From contig JAQPZY010001692.1 of assembly GCA_029931535.1 (NCBI GenBank), forward strand, positions 124,001 to 188,000: a DNA stretch of 64,000 bases, read 5' to 3'. Under the pieces are notes generated by a model. The model saw only the letters and a list, made by a program, of their open reading frames with translations. It did not search any database and was not told the origin of the DNA. Both the position numbers and the translations under genes were made by a program. This DNA is from Margaritifera margaritifera. Taxonomy: Eukaryota; Mollusca; Bivalvia; Unionida; Margaritiferidae. Of this stretch, positions 38,015-50,650 are shown one piece after another; the first letter of the stretch is position 1; each line of letters starts with the position of its first letter.

Positions 38015-39125
38015 AAAAGCTGATGATCTGATTTAGATTTTCAGCAAATTTACCAGTTTCTTTTCTGCAAAATAAATCAAGTTCTCCAAACTACAGCTAC
38101 GAAACTTTGTGGAACTGGCACTTGGGGTAAGAAATAACCCTGTCGATTTCGGGGTCAAAAGGTCAACGGTCAAGGTCCCTGTTGCTGAGAAAAGAAAAAT
38201 GGTTTACACACAATAACATTAATTTCACATCACGTACTAAGAATAAACTTTATCTATGGCTTACACTTGAGGTAAGAGAGAAGTATATCGATTTTAGGAT
38301 CAAAAAGATCAAAGGTCAAATATCAAAGTTAGCCTGACTGAAAGAAGAAAAATGGTTTCTGCACAAAAAAAAACATTAGTTCTACATCACAAACCTGGAC
38401 GAAACTTGTGGACGGCTTGCATTTGGGGAAACGAAGAAGCCGATTGATCTGAGATTAAAATGTCAAAGGTCAAGATCACTGTGACTTAAGGAATAAAAAT
38501 GGTTTCTACACAATAGCATTAGATTTACATCACAGACCGTGACCAAATTTTGTGGATGCCTTACACTGGGGCAAGGAAAAAGCCTATCAATTTGGGGGTA
38601 AAAAGGTCAAAGGTCAAGATCACTGCGATTGAAAAAAGAAAAGCGGTTTGTGCACATAAATTTCACTTCTCGACAGTTACCGCGAGCAAAATTTGTGGAC
38701 GACTTATACGTTGGGTAAGAAAGAACCCTATTGGTTTTGGGTCAAAAGGTCAAAGGTCAAGGTTACTACAACTGAAAGAAGACAAATGGTTTTTGCATAA
38801 GACCTTTAGTTCAGACCACGTACCTTGACTTAAGTTTGTAAAAGGCTTTCATTTAACGTATGGAAGAGACCCATTGATTTTGGGGTCAAAAAGTCAAAGT
38901 CAAGGTCATTGTCCCTAAAAAAAAAAAAAAAAAAATTCTTCTTCAGAATAACTTTTGTTTTGGAGTAAGTTACAGGATGGCTTGCACTTACGATAATAAA
39001 GAAGTCTATATATTCTAGGGCCTGAGGTTCAGAGGTCATTGTCATGGTAAATCTAATAAAAAAATTATGGTTTCTGCATATTGCGTTTAGTTTAAGACTG
39101 CATACCTTTACCAAAGGTCTAGGTC
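38015..39125 (+). repeat. About 132-bp satellite, about 8 copies, with AGGTCA motifs
   Basis: Each unit has GGTCAAAGGTCAAGGTCACT-like, AAAAATGGTTTCTGCACA and TTACATCACAGACC blocks. Perfect DR1 sites (AGGTCA-A-AGGTCA) occur at 38604-38616 and 38747-38759. Non-coding; same sequence family as 24585-24760. Confidence 0.88.
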
Positions 39126-39339
39126 ACTGAGACTCGTTGGTCAATAATCGCCAGTCAACCATGCCCTACTAGTGCCTACAAAGAGGACTTATTCAACATG
39201 GGGCGGATGTGTAATGTGCCGTTGATGGGACCCTTTTGGCATTTGCTTATTAGTTTCTTCTTCTGTTTGGACTTTTTAAGTGACAACCTATCTAGCACAA
39301 TCATTCATAAAATGTTCCACTTATGCAAATGAAATTTGG

Positions 39340-39378
<39 letters not shown>

Positions 39379-39904
39379 TCATTTGGAGTTCGACACATTG
39401 GGGGATGCAGTGGGGGGGGGGGGATAATGTTTTAATAACACAAATTTAATTTAGGGAAGGTAAAAGTGATTGGTAACAAATCTATACACGCATACTTCAA
39501 TCTGTATTCAGTTATAATATATATTGTATGTGTTCCTAGCTTTGCACAGACACATATGCATTGAAAAGATATACATGTACCTCGACAAATGTTGTGATTA
39601 ATTACACTTACAGGATCTTTCCACTCATACACCAGTATCAAATTACCATTCACTGAGGTTATTTAAAAAACACTCTTTTAGTAAAATGAGTATTACATTC
39701 ACCTTTGTCAAGTTAATGCGCAGTAATTGTCCCATGATAAAACCAGATGACCAGTCTAATCAATTCATACAGTACTTCTGACCAGGGGACCAGCTTAATC
39801 AAGTCATGCAGTATTTCTGTCATTAAAAAAAATCTAAAACAGGGAACCAGCCTAATAATGAGCTTATTATCAGACAAAGGTATCCTAGGTAAATAATCTA
39901 ATGT
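39126..39904. other. Intron 5 sequence
   Basis: A T-run of about 33 near 39345-39377 and a G-run near 39411. No gene supported. Confidence 0.45.
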
Positions 39905-41937
39905 TTTGTAAAAATGGGGGTGGGGGGGCTTATCATGAAACACGAGCCTAACATCAAGCATGGGCTTATCATGAAACACGGGACTAACATCAAGCATGGG
40001 CTTATAGTCAAGCATGGACTTATCGTCAAGCATGGGCTTATCATGAAACACGGGCCTAACATGAAGCATGGGCTTATAGTCAAGCATGGACTTATCGTCA
40101 AGCATGGGCTTATCATCAAGTATGGGCCTAACATCAGTCATGAGCTTATAGTCAAGCATTACTAGTCTTCAAGCTTGGACTTATCGTCAAGCATGGGCTT
40201 ATCATCCAGTATGGGCTTATCATCCAGAATGGGTTTATCATCCAGAATGAGCTTATCATCAGCAAGAGCTATCAACGTCAAGCATGGACGTATCGTCAAA
40301 CATGGATTTATCATCAAGCATGGGCCTATCAGCAATCATGGGACTATCATCAAGCTTGGACTTACCGTCAAGCATGGGCTTATTGTCCAGCACGGGTTTA
40401 TCATCAACCATGAGCTTATCGTCCAACATGGGCTTATCATAAAGAATGGGTTTATCATCAGGCACGGGCTTATCATCAGACACGGGCGTAAGCATGGGCT
40501 TATCATCAAGCATGGCCTTATCATCAAGTATGGGCTTATCATCAAGTATGGCCTTATCATCAAGCATAGCCTTATCATCAAGCATGGGCTTATCATCAAG
40601 CATGGGCTTATCATCAAGTATGGCCTTATCATCAAGCATGGCCTTATCATCAAGCATGGGCTTATCATCAAGCATGGGCTTATCATCAAGCATGGGCTGA
40701 TCATCAAGCATGAGTTTATCATCAAGCATGGGCTTATCATCAAGCATGAGCTTATCATCAAGTATGGCCTTATCATCAAGTATGGCCTTATCATCAAGTA
40801 TGGCCTTATCATCAAGCATGGCCTTATCATCAAGCATGGGCTTATCATCAAGCATGGGCTTATCATCAGCATGAGCTTATCATCAAGCATGAGTTTATCA
40901 TCAAGCATGGGCTGATCATCAAGCATGAGTTTATCATCAAGCATGGGCTTATCATCAAGCATGGGCTTATCATCAAGCATGGCCTTATCATCAAGCATGG
41001 CCTTATCATCAAGCATGGGCTGATCATCAAGCATGAGCTTATCATCAAGCATGGTCTGATCATTAAGCATGGGCTGATCATCAAGCATGAGCTTATCATC
41101 AAGCATGAGTTTATCATCAAGCATGGGCTGATCATCAAGCATGGGCTTATCATCAAGCATGGGCTTATCATCAAGCATGGCCTTATCATCAAGAATGGGC
41201 TGATCATCAAGCATGAGCTTATCATCAAGCATGGCCTGATCATCAAGCATGGGCTGATCATCAAGCATGAGCTTATCATCAAGCATGGCCTGATCATCAA
41301 GCATGGGCTTATCATCAAGCATGAGCTTATCATCAAGCATGAGTTTATCATCAAGATGGCCTTATCATCAAGCATGGGCTGATCATCAAGCATGAGCTTA
41401 TCATCAAGCATGGCCTGATCATCAAGCATGGGCTGATCATCAAGCATGAGCTTATCATCAGGCATGGCCTTATCATCAAGCATGGGCTTATCATCAAGTA
41501 TGGCCTTATCATCAAGCATGGCCTTATCATCAAGCATGGGCTTATCATCAAGCATGGGCTTATCATCAAGCATGGGCTTATCATCAGCATGAGCTTATCA
41601 TCAAGCATGGCCTTATCATCAAGCATGAGTTTATCATCAAGCATGAGCTTATCATCAAGCATGGCCTTATCATCAAGCATGGGCTGATCATCAAGAATGA
41701 GCTTATCATCAAGTATGGCCTTATCATCAAGCATGGGCTGATCATCAAGCATGAGCTTATCATCAAGCATGGGCTTATCATCAAGCATGGGCTTATCATC
41801 AAGTATAGCCTTATCATCAAGCATGGGCTTATCATCAAGCATGAGCTTATCATCAAGCATGGGCTTATCATCAAGCATGAGCTTATCATCAAGCATGGGC
41901 TTATCATCAAGCATGAGCTTATCATCATCATGAGATT
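39905..41937 (+). repeat. 18-bp minisatellite of about 2 kb, about 110 copies
   Basis: The unit is ATCATCAAGCATGGGCTT. The left 250 bp is a 36-bp dimer form (ATCATGAAACACGGGCCT alternating with ATCAAGCATGGGCTT); the rest is monomeric with GGGCTT, GGGCTG, GAGCTT and GGCCTT variants. A period of 6 codons keeps frames open on both strands up to 334 residues (LDDKPM, SSSMGL, IIKHGL); no gene is implied. Confidence 0.98.
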
Positions 41938-42484
41938 TTAATTGGAAAAATATGGTACCAAAATGTATCTACCGTATTTGACATAATATCCTCACATGCC
42001 TTTAATAAGAGCATGTACCTCTTTTGGTCAAAACTATAAAAAAAAAAAAAAATTAAAAAAAAAAAAAAACATTTACAAAAAATCGTCCATTTTAAGGGCA
42101 CATGCTCTTTATGGGAAGGAAGCAGCTGCTAACTATCTTGAACATCATGATTTTCTCGGAACCTTCTACAACGCATATCTGTTGTATTATTTACCACTCG
42201 GCTTTTACGGGTTAAATCAGTCTCAAAAAAGGATCTTTAATTTGTGTTTTTGGGCCACCATATTGAGAGACTGAAGTACCGAAGTGGAAAGATCTCAACA
42301 GAGAAAGGGAGTTAATACTGCTAGTATGACGATACACTTTATGGGGACACTGTTAATCTCTTTACGACGTTTTAAGGTGTGCGTATTATGACGGACTTTA
42401 ATCTTATGGAAAGTACTAAAATGAAAACTTGTTAAGTGCAGAGTGTGGTTTTTACATCGAATGTACTATATACAATGCAATTCT
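41938..42484. other. Intron 5 sequence
   Basis: An A-rich tract at 42038-42070. The ORF at 41996-42274 starts in that tract and has no recognisable domain. Confidence 0.4.
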
Positions 42485-42840
42485 AACTACAAATAGTGTA
42501 TATACACCCTGATCTACAACTGCAAACAGTGCATGTACAGCCTGATATACAACTGCAAACAGTGTATGTACAGCCTGATCTACAATTGCAAACAGTGCAT
42601 GTACACCCAGATCTACAACTGCAAACAGTGCATGTACACACAGATCTACAACTGCAAACAGTGCATGTACACCCTGATCTACAACTGCAAACAGTGCATG
42701 TACACCCAGATCTACAACTGCAAACAGTGCATGTACACACAGATCTACAACTGCAAACAGTGTATGTACAGTGAGACCTACAACTGCAAACAGTGCATGT
42801 ACACCGAGATGTACAACTTCAAACAGTGCATGTACATTTT
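42485..42840 (+). repeat. 33-bp minisatellite, about 10 copies
   Basis: The unit has ATCTACAACTGCAAACAGTG and CATGTACACCCAG; three frames stay open. Confidence 0.96.
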
Positions 42841-42907
42841 GTCTAAATTTCTGAGCAAGACTATTTTCTTTCAAGCCATATGATGGCCGGACACTTTTTT
42901 CTTAAAC

Positions 42908-42976
42908 ACCCCCCCCCCCAACACACTTAAACCCCCCCCCCCCCCCCCCAACACCCTTAACCCCCCCCCCCCCCCA
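42908..42976. repeat. Poly-C tracts spaced by AACAC
   Basis: Three C-runs of 9-18 separated by AACACACTTAAA-like spacers. Confidence 0.9.
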
Positions 42977-43697
42977 ACACACACACAAATAAAATGGTCG
43001 GTCTCTTAAGTTCTTGATTTCTAGGTCAACTGCCAAAGTCAAGTGCTTACTAAGTGATGTTTTGCAATAAGGCAACGAAAGGCTTTCATTGATTATTTAG
43101 TCATTAAAGGTATTTGACCGTACACCTGGCGAATTTGCGCAATGGCTGACATGTTATTGTCGGTATTCGGTGGTAAATGTCTCTGCTATTACATGCTGTG
43201 CTAATGCATACAATGATGTCCCAATATCATAATACACGGTCTCGGTCGATGTCCTGATAATGAAGATAAACAACCTAAACTTGATCTGTATTTATTAAAA
43301 CTTGTTTTTATCACACACGCGTAATGTTTGAAGCATATTAAAAGAGATATATTCGTAGTAGTTCGATAAATGAGCCACTAAACTTGTATTGATATGTTAT
43401 TGGCTTTGAGATCCCAAATCACCAACATATGATTATAGATCTGGGAGCTGATTTATCGCACTATGTTAATATATACTGTCTTCATATAAAAACTTCTCCT
43501 CCCCATCCATTTTTTAAAAATGTTAAAATTCTCTCATGCAAAAATGCCTGAGTGTGAAAATCACGGAGAAATTAATGCGGCTTTTTTACTTGAAATTGTA
43601 GATAAAAGAAATAGCATAGACCACGATATTCTTGCCATCCAACAGATTTGAATCAATGCCCAGTTCACAGTTGCTGCAGGTATTAAATACAGGAACA
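42977..43697. other. Intron 5 sequence
   Basis: Nothing supported. Confidence 0.45.
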
Positions 43698-43978
43698 AAT
43701 ATGGTAGTGGATACAATCAAGTCAACACATATGGTAGTGGATACAATCAAGTCAACGCTTCTGTTTATATTCTCAGTTTACGGTTATTTTTTAAATACTG
43801 TATTGAATTTATTTCATGCTTAATTTTCATTTGACTATTTTACACTGTTATTTTTAAATACTGTATTGAATTTATTTCGTGCTTAAGTTTCATTAGACTA
43901 TTTTACATTGGTATTTTTTAATACTGTATTGAATTTATTTCATGCTTAATTTTCATTAGACTATTTTACAATGGTAAA
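43698..43978 (+). repeat. Two short tandem repeats (31 bp x2 and 64 bp x3)
   Basis: ATATGGTAGTGGATACAATC with AAGTCAACAC occurs twice at 43698-43756. AATACTGTATTGAATTTATT with TTCATTAGACTATTTTACA occurs three times from 43790. Confidence 0.9.
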
Positions 43979-44346
43979 GATATATACAGTATCCCAACAT
44001 TTGACAGATTGAAACACGACTGCCTTTTATCATACGCGTAGTTTGTTTGCTTTCTTTTATTCATCTAAAACTATGCACTGAGTTTAAAGTTATGTATGTT
44101 CTATAACCATGAATCGACCATTGATCGCAGTGTGAATAAGAAATAATGTGCTATTGTATGCTTTGTGTACCGTTAGTTTATGGGGTACAGTGCAGGGCGA
44201 CAATGTTATGACAGTGTTAAAGGTGAAAGATCTATTTGTAACTATGTAAACTTTTAGCAACAATGTATAACAAAAGTGTGATACATTTGTAGTAAGGATA
44301 CAGTGTCAGAAGTATAAAAATTCATGATTGGTCTATGACTGCAACA

Positions 44347-44347
<1 letters not shown>

Positions 44348-44386
<39 letters not shown>
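44348..44386. repeat. (ATT)n microsatellite
   Basis: 13 ATT units. Confidence 0.95.
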
Positions 44387-44387
<1 letters not shown>

Positions 44388-44499
44388 CTGTTTATTTTAA
44401 TGTCAGTTGTTGTAAAAATCACAAAAAATAATTTAAGGGCTAATATGCAATTTTTAACTCTAACATTCAAATAACATCAAACTTTGGAAATCTATAACA

Positions 44500-44735
44500 A
44501 TTTACGGTCTGTGTAATATGGCACACAGACTGTGTAACGATTTACGGCCTGTGTAATATGGCACACAGACTGTGTAACGATTTACGGCCTGTGTAATATG
44601 GCACACAGACTGTGTAACGATGTACGGCCTGTGTAATATGGCACACATACTGTGTAACGATTTACGGCCTGTGTTATATGGCACACAGACTGTGTAACGA
44701 TTTACGGCCTGTGTAATAGGTCACACATACTTTCT
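44500..44735 (+). repeat. 40-bp minisatellite, about 6 copies
   Basis: The unit has CGATTTACGGCCTGTGTAAT and ATGGCACACAGACTGTGTAA. Confidence 0.96.
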
Positions 44736-45854
44736 TTTGCGGAATGCCGATCTCAATAATTGTGTCTACTGAAAGAATGCACTCACCAAATACACTTTTC
44801 TTTGTGTATATGTAAGAGGTGTCTGTGATTTTCAACCTGTACCAATTTAATGAATGTTTATATACTCGACAAGTTCTCATTTTATGGACAATTAATGACA
44901 AGGTACCTTTTTCCATACTTGTTTATGTAATGACCTTTGCTTGCTGGGCGATATATATTTAACTATGAGTACCGAAAAAAATGCATCCCAGCCTGTACAT
45001 TTTTAAGTGATTTTAGATTTTGGATTGCTTGTATCCTTAGCTATATATACATAACTTACATACTCCAACATTTCACCTTAAGGATTTTTACAGTCATGTG
45101 TTTACTGTAGAGTGACAAGTATGTTTAACATTCAAATATCTCACCGTTCCATGCGGATCTAAGATCAGACAGAAAAATGCAAATTCAGTATTGCTTCATT
45201 GTTATTACGTACTCATTTAATCTTAACATAGCTGATCCGGTGATCGATAACAATGCTCAGTCTGTATTTGCAAGCCACCCCACCCCCACCCCCGATTAGA
45301 ACTATTTAAGTGTTTTTACTGACGTCCGCACGTTGATATTATTACATGCACCACATCAAACTTTTTAAATATAACCCAACTTGTTTCGAATTCCATTCGC
45401 ACTGTACAGCTGACAACATCTGGAAAGTGTAAAAGATGGTTGATGATAAATACAAACCGCATTTGTAATTTGTTCAAAGTCTGGGAAAAGAATTTCTTCG
45501 ATCAGTCGCATGAATACAGCCTGATGGTCTCGACGTATGCCACGACCTTATCAAACTTGTTCTTTCTACCGACTTGGAACAAAACATATATTTAGCTCTA
45601 TGTATATCCAGATTGCTCTAAAACTTGTCTTAATGACACCTAAAAAATAAAAAAAAACACCTCATAAAGAACATTTAAAAATTAATTTTGTTAATTACAT
45701 TATCATTTTCAACTGCTGAATAAAGGGCACCTGCCTGTAAAGGACACATTTTGTCGTTCCTTATGTGTCCATTATATGTATATTTCACTTTGTAGTTTTC
45801 TATCTCAAACACATTAATGTTTCCTGGACGTGCAGGCTTTGTATGACTAAAACT
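44736..45854. other. Intron 5 sequence
   Basis: 1.1 kb with no repeat or gene I can support. Confidence 0.45.
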
Positions 45855-46562
45855 GAAGCATCAAAACTCCCATTCATCTAACTGCTTTCATGTTCACCAT
45901 GGAGTTTGCATTTATCAAAACTCCCATTCATCTTACTCCTGTCATGTTCACCACGGAGTTTGGATGCATCAAAACTCCCATATATCTTACTGCTTTCATG
46001 TTCACCATGGAGTTTGGATGCATCAAAAAACTTCCATTCATCTTACTGCTTTCATGTTCACCATGGAGTTTGCATCCATCAAAACTCCCATTCATCTTAC
46101 TGCTTTCATATTCACCATGGAGTTTGCATCCATCAAAACTCCCATTCATCTTACTGCTTTCATGTTCACCACGGAGTTTGGATGCATCAAAACTTCCATT
46201 CATCTTACTGCTTTCATGTTCACCATGGAGTTTGGATGCATCAAAAAACTTCCATTCATCTTACTGCTTTCATGTTCACCATGGAGTTTGCATCCATCAA
46301 AACTCCCATTCATCTTACTGCTTTCATATTCACCATGGACTTTGCATCCATCAAAACTCCCATTCATCTTACTGCTTTCATGTTCACCGCGGAGTTTGGA
46401 TGCATCAAAACTCCCATTCGTCTTACTGCTTTCATGTTCACCACAGAGTTTGGATGCATCAAAACTCCCATTCGAGTACTGCTTTCATGTTCACCACGGA
46501 GTTTGGATGCATCGAAACTCCCATTCATCTTACTGCTTTCATGTTCACCACGGAGTTTAGAT
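45855..46562 (+). repeat. 54-bp minisatellite, about 13 copies, with higher-order repeat
   Basis: The unit has CATCAAAACTCCCATTCATC, TTACTGCTTTCATGTTCACC and ATGGAGTTTGGATG. A block of about 220 bp (four units, marked by AAAAAACTTCC and by TTCATATTCACC) occurs twice, starting near 46020 and 46240. Open in all three + frames, hence 200-residue ORFs. Confidence 0.96.
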
Positions 46563-46872
46563 AAACAAGATCCTACAGCATTTAACTATCTTTTTTTTCT
46601 CCTGATGCAGTGTTTTGTTCTATAATGTGCAATTGTGGGATAAGGTTTGTTTTCTGAAACATATTCGGCGAAAAAAATCTTCGAATGCGCGAAAAGAGCG
46701 CATCATATTTTCAAACTATATCTTTATTTCTTCATTTAACCCCTCCTATATTCGGAAAATTCTTCCCTTTTTGAAATTGAGGCCTGAACTGTCCCCCCTC
46801 CCAAATTATCACTTGTCGAATAGACCTTGCTGATGAGCATACTGAATGTTAAAATCTCATCTAACGACTTAG
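46563..46872. other. Intron 5 sequence
   Basis: Nothing supported. Confidence 0.45.
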
Positions 46873-47071
46873 AGAGCTCTGATGGTTCAGTGGTTAGCGT
46901 GCCAGACTCGCGACCGAAAGGGTGCAGGTTCGAATCCTAAGATCCGACCAGCCTGGATCAGCTACCGTGGTACGTCCTTGAGCAAGGCACTTTACTCCAG
47001 TTGTCTCGGTACTAAATAACCTACTTGTGTTGCTGTGCCGTAAAACACCAAACTAAACCAAACCAAACTAA
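46873..47071 (+). mobile_element. tRNA-derived SINE, full length
   Basis: The head has an A box (TGGTTCAGTGGTTAGCG) and a B box (GGTTCGAATCC) 30-40 bases apart. The body carries TTGAGCAAGGCACTTTACTCC and the tail is ACCAAACTAAACCAAACCAAAC. No acceptor stem can be formed, so it is not a working tRNA gene. Confidence 0.9.
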
Positions 47072-47614
47072 CACTGATAAGTCCCACAAAAGCACATGTA
47101 GATCGACCAATATGGCAGTATTCGGGAAATATCAAGCGATTTTTTTGCCATGACCTAAGACTACGTTATCTCAAGTAAATTAGTTTGCTCTCTCCGATAA
47201 CAGTTTTTGCCAAGCTCCTAATCGTATAAAGCCCAACTTCAATACACTCTGTCACCTAAAATCAATACCCACAGACAAGGGAGTTTCTCAGGAGTTTATT
47301 GATCAAACATAAACATTACAACATACATTTATCATACAACTTTTCTAGGTAAAATTATTTGCTTAATTTACCTGGCCAAAAACAATAGTGGCTGTAACAT
47401 ATACCAGGGGCAACAAAAGTGACTGTAACATATACCAGGGGCAACAGTTCCAATACTGATCTACTAGCCTAGCTGGCATTTAAGGATGCATTAAAAGTTT
47501 TCCACAAGTTGGAATTTTTTTCTTTTTTTGATGGTTCCACTCAATGAAGCTGTTAGAGCCTTAATTATTTTAATTCCGTTCATCTGTCTGTTTGTATGAC
47601 CATCCGTTAGCAAT
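47072..47614. other. Intron 5 sequence
   Basis: A 31-bp direct duplication (ACATATACCAGGGGCAACA) at 47395-47452; nothing else. Confidence 0.5.
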
Positions 47615-47870
47615 TTGGTTTCCACAAGATAACTTGACTGGGCAAAGTTTGGTTGTAACCAAATCTAGCATGTATGGTTTCCACAAGATAACTTGATTTG
47701 GAAGTAGTTTGATTGCAACCAAATATAGTATTTATGGTTTCCAAAAGATAAATTGACTATGAATAGTTTAATTGTAACCATATCTAGCATGCATGGTTTT
47801 TAAAAGATAACTTGACTAGGAATAATTGAATTGTAATAAAATCTAGTATGCATCTTTATATTGAAGAGAT
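47615..47870 (+). repeat. About 60-bp tandem repeat, 4 copies
   Basis: Blocks ATGGTTTCCACAAGATAACTT and GATTGTAACCAAATCTAGCA, decaying rightwards. Confidence 0.88.
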
Positions 47871-48719
47871 CCCATAAAAGGTTTGATTTACGGTTTTCTG
47901 TGTAATAATTTACAGGAGTTATAGCCCCTGATTCCCAATTCTTCTAACTTTAATTTCCATAACTTACCTTTAAAAAAGATTTGTGGATTTCAGTCAAATT
48001 TGGTACGCAGCGTATACTGATAAGACTTGGAACGAGTTTGATTTCCAGAATTCTACAACATATTTACATGAGTTATGTCCCTTGATTGCCTGCTCTCAAG
48101 ACGTTTGTTCCCATATCGCTTCAATATTTAGCCATTATTGTTGGATTTAATCCAGATTTGACATGGAGCTTTATCTTGATCTGTCAGTAAAATAAATGGA
48201 GAATTATTGATAACACATGTTTTCCTTCACACAATCAGCATAGAAGTGGAGTGGGTGTTTTTAATTGTTTTCGCTTTTTTTACTGACAGAAACGAGTCTA
48301 CCGGTATGTGATATCAGCTTAGGTCTGGCACAGAACTAAATATGAAGTTCCCTGGACCTGGTGTGAGCAGCTGCATCATGTCACATTATTGTATGACTCA
48401 ACATGTGGGACATGTTTCCACAACCTCGATTAAACCATAGGAAATAGATAGTAACTTGGAGCCAAAATATCCCACAACAGATGCTGCTTTAATTTTACTC
48501 CAATTTTGGATGTCTTTTTTTTAGTTTATGTAAAGATAATTTCAAGCTAATTCACTTTATGTACTTTTCACATCTAAAGATTGTTTTTGTCATTTTTCAC
48601 AATCTGTTATAATTAAAAACACCCATCATAAAATCAATCATTTTGCTCTGGATTTGTGCCATGATGATATTCCAGCTGGAAAGGTCCTGGACTTTTCTTT
48701 ACAGAATATGGTTGGTATA
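47871..48719. other. Intron 5 sequence
   Basis: Nothing supported. Confidence 0.45.
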
Positions 48720-48946
48720 CATACATACATACATATATATATATGTATGTATGTATGTATATATACACACAAAATTAGACCTGTTTTAAAGAATGTGGTA
48801 TATATACTTACAAAATTGGGCTTAGTATGTGAAGGATTTTACCATTTCTTTGATTTATCTTTCTTTTCTGTGCCTTTTGGGGTATCCTAAACTTACTCAT
48901 GCTGTATAGCCAGACTTGTGCTGATGTGTTGTTAAAACCTATACAT

Positions 48947-49030
<84 letters not shown>
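48720..49030. repeat. Microsatellite cluster
   Basis: A palindromic (CATA)n(TA)n(TGTA)n at 48720-48762 and (AC)n(AT)n at 48948-49030. Confidence 0.93.
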
Positions 49031-49033
<3 letters not shown>

Positions 49034-49164
49034 TGCAAACATACATACATACATACTTTTTTTCCAAGCAATTACATTAAGCACCCTGGCATAATGATTC
49101 ATTTTGAAGCCCAGTGATTTAAATCAAATGATCCTACATGTACTTATAGTTGTATTTTATTATT

Positions 49165-50650
49165 ATCTCACAGCCATTATCAATGGTACAACGTCCATTA
49201 GCAATGGATGATCTTTTTAAGTCTCTGATAACATCTGTAACTTTATGTAATGGTACAACAGCCATTATCAATGGTACAACAGTCATTATCAATGGATGAT
49301 CTTTTCAAGTCTCTGATAACATCTGTAACTTTATGTAATGGTACAACAGTCATTATCAATGGATGATCTTTTCAAGTCTCTGATAACATCTGTAACTTTA
49401 TGTAATGGTACAACAGTCATTATCAATGGATGATCTTTTTAAGTCTCTGATAACATCTGTAACTTTATGTAATGGTACTACAGCCATTATCAATGGATGA
49501 TCTTTTTAAGTCTCTGATAACATCTGTAACTTTATGTAATGGTACAACAGTCATTATCAATGGATGATCTTTTTAAGTCTCTGATAACATCTGTAAGTTT
49601 ATGTAATGGTACTACAGCCATTATCAATGGATGATCTTTTTAAGTCTCTGATAACAACTGTAACTTTATGTTATCGTACAACAGCCACATATCAATGGAT
49701 GATCTTTTTAAGTCTCTGATAACATCTGTAACTTTATGTAATGGTACAACAGCCATTATCAATGGATGATCTTTTTAAGTCTCTGATAACATCTGTAACT
49801 TTATGTAATGGTACAACAGCCATTATCAATGGATGATCTTTTTAAGTCTCTGATAACATCTGTAACTTTACGTAATGGTACAACAGCCATTATCAATGGA
49901 TGATCTTTTTAAGTCTCTGATAACATCTGTAAGTTTATGTAATGGTACTACAGCCATTATCAATGGATGCTCTTATCAAGTCTCTGATAACATCTGTAAC
50001 TTTATGTAATGGTACAACAGCCACATATCAATGGGTGCCCTTTTTAAGTCTCTGATAACATCTGTAACTTTATGTAATTGTACAACAGCCACATATCAAT
50101 GGGTGCCCTTTTTAAGTCTCTGATAACATCTGTAACTTTATGTAATGGTACAACAGCCACATATCAATGGGTGCCCTTTTTAAGTCTCTGATAACATCTG
50201 TAACTTTATGTAATTGTACAACAGCCATTATCAATGGGTGCCCTTTTTAAGTCTCTGATAACAACTGTAACTTTATGTAATTGTACAACAGCCATTATCA
50301 ATGGGTGCCCTTTTTAAGTCTCTGATAACATCTGTAACTTTATGTAATTGTACAACAGCCATTATCAATGGGTGCCCTTTTTAAGTCTCTGATAACAACT
50401 GTAACTTTATGTTATCGTACAACAGCCACATATCAATGGATGCTCTTTTCAAGTTTCTGATAAATGATGCCCTTTTTAAGTCTCTGATAATGTCTGTAAC
50501 TTTATGTAATGGTACAACAGTCATTATCAATGGGTGCCCTTTCTAAATCTCTGATAACATCTGTAAGTTATGTGATGTCACAACAGCCATTATTAATGGG
50601 TGCCCTTTCTAAGTCTCAGATAACATCTTAAGTTTATGTAATGGTACAAA
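49165..50650 (+). repeat. 67-bp minisatellite, about 21 copies
   Basis: The unit has TGGTACAACAGCCATTATCA, ATGGATGATCTTTTTAAGTC and TCTGATAACATCTGTAAC. Left copies carry GGATGATCTTTTT; from about 50030 copies carry GGGTGCCCTTTTT. Confidence 0.97.

Noticed and set aside
39713..41931. Long ORFs of up to 334 residues on both strands
   Set aside because: They are the 18-bp array read in frame; a 6-codon period without stops leaves several frames open. No start context, no non-repeat domain.
41996..42274. 92-residue ORF with a non-repeat C-terminal half
   Set aside because: Starts in an A-run; no motif, no splice borders of the right phase for intron 5 (0 to 0), no recognisable similarity.
45890..46625. 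Three overlapping + strand ORFs of 198-239 residues
   Set aside because: 54-bp units are open in all three frames; the same array gives all three ORFs and none extends meaningfully outside it.
46873..46945. tRNA gene (A and B boxes present)
   Set aside because: No acceptor or anticodon stem pairs properly, and the sequence continues into a SINE body and tail. The 60229 and 34541 heads were rejected likewise.
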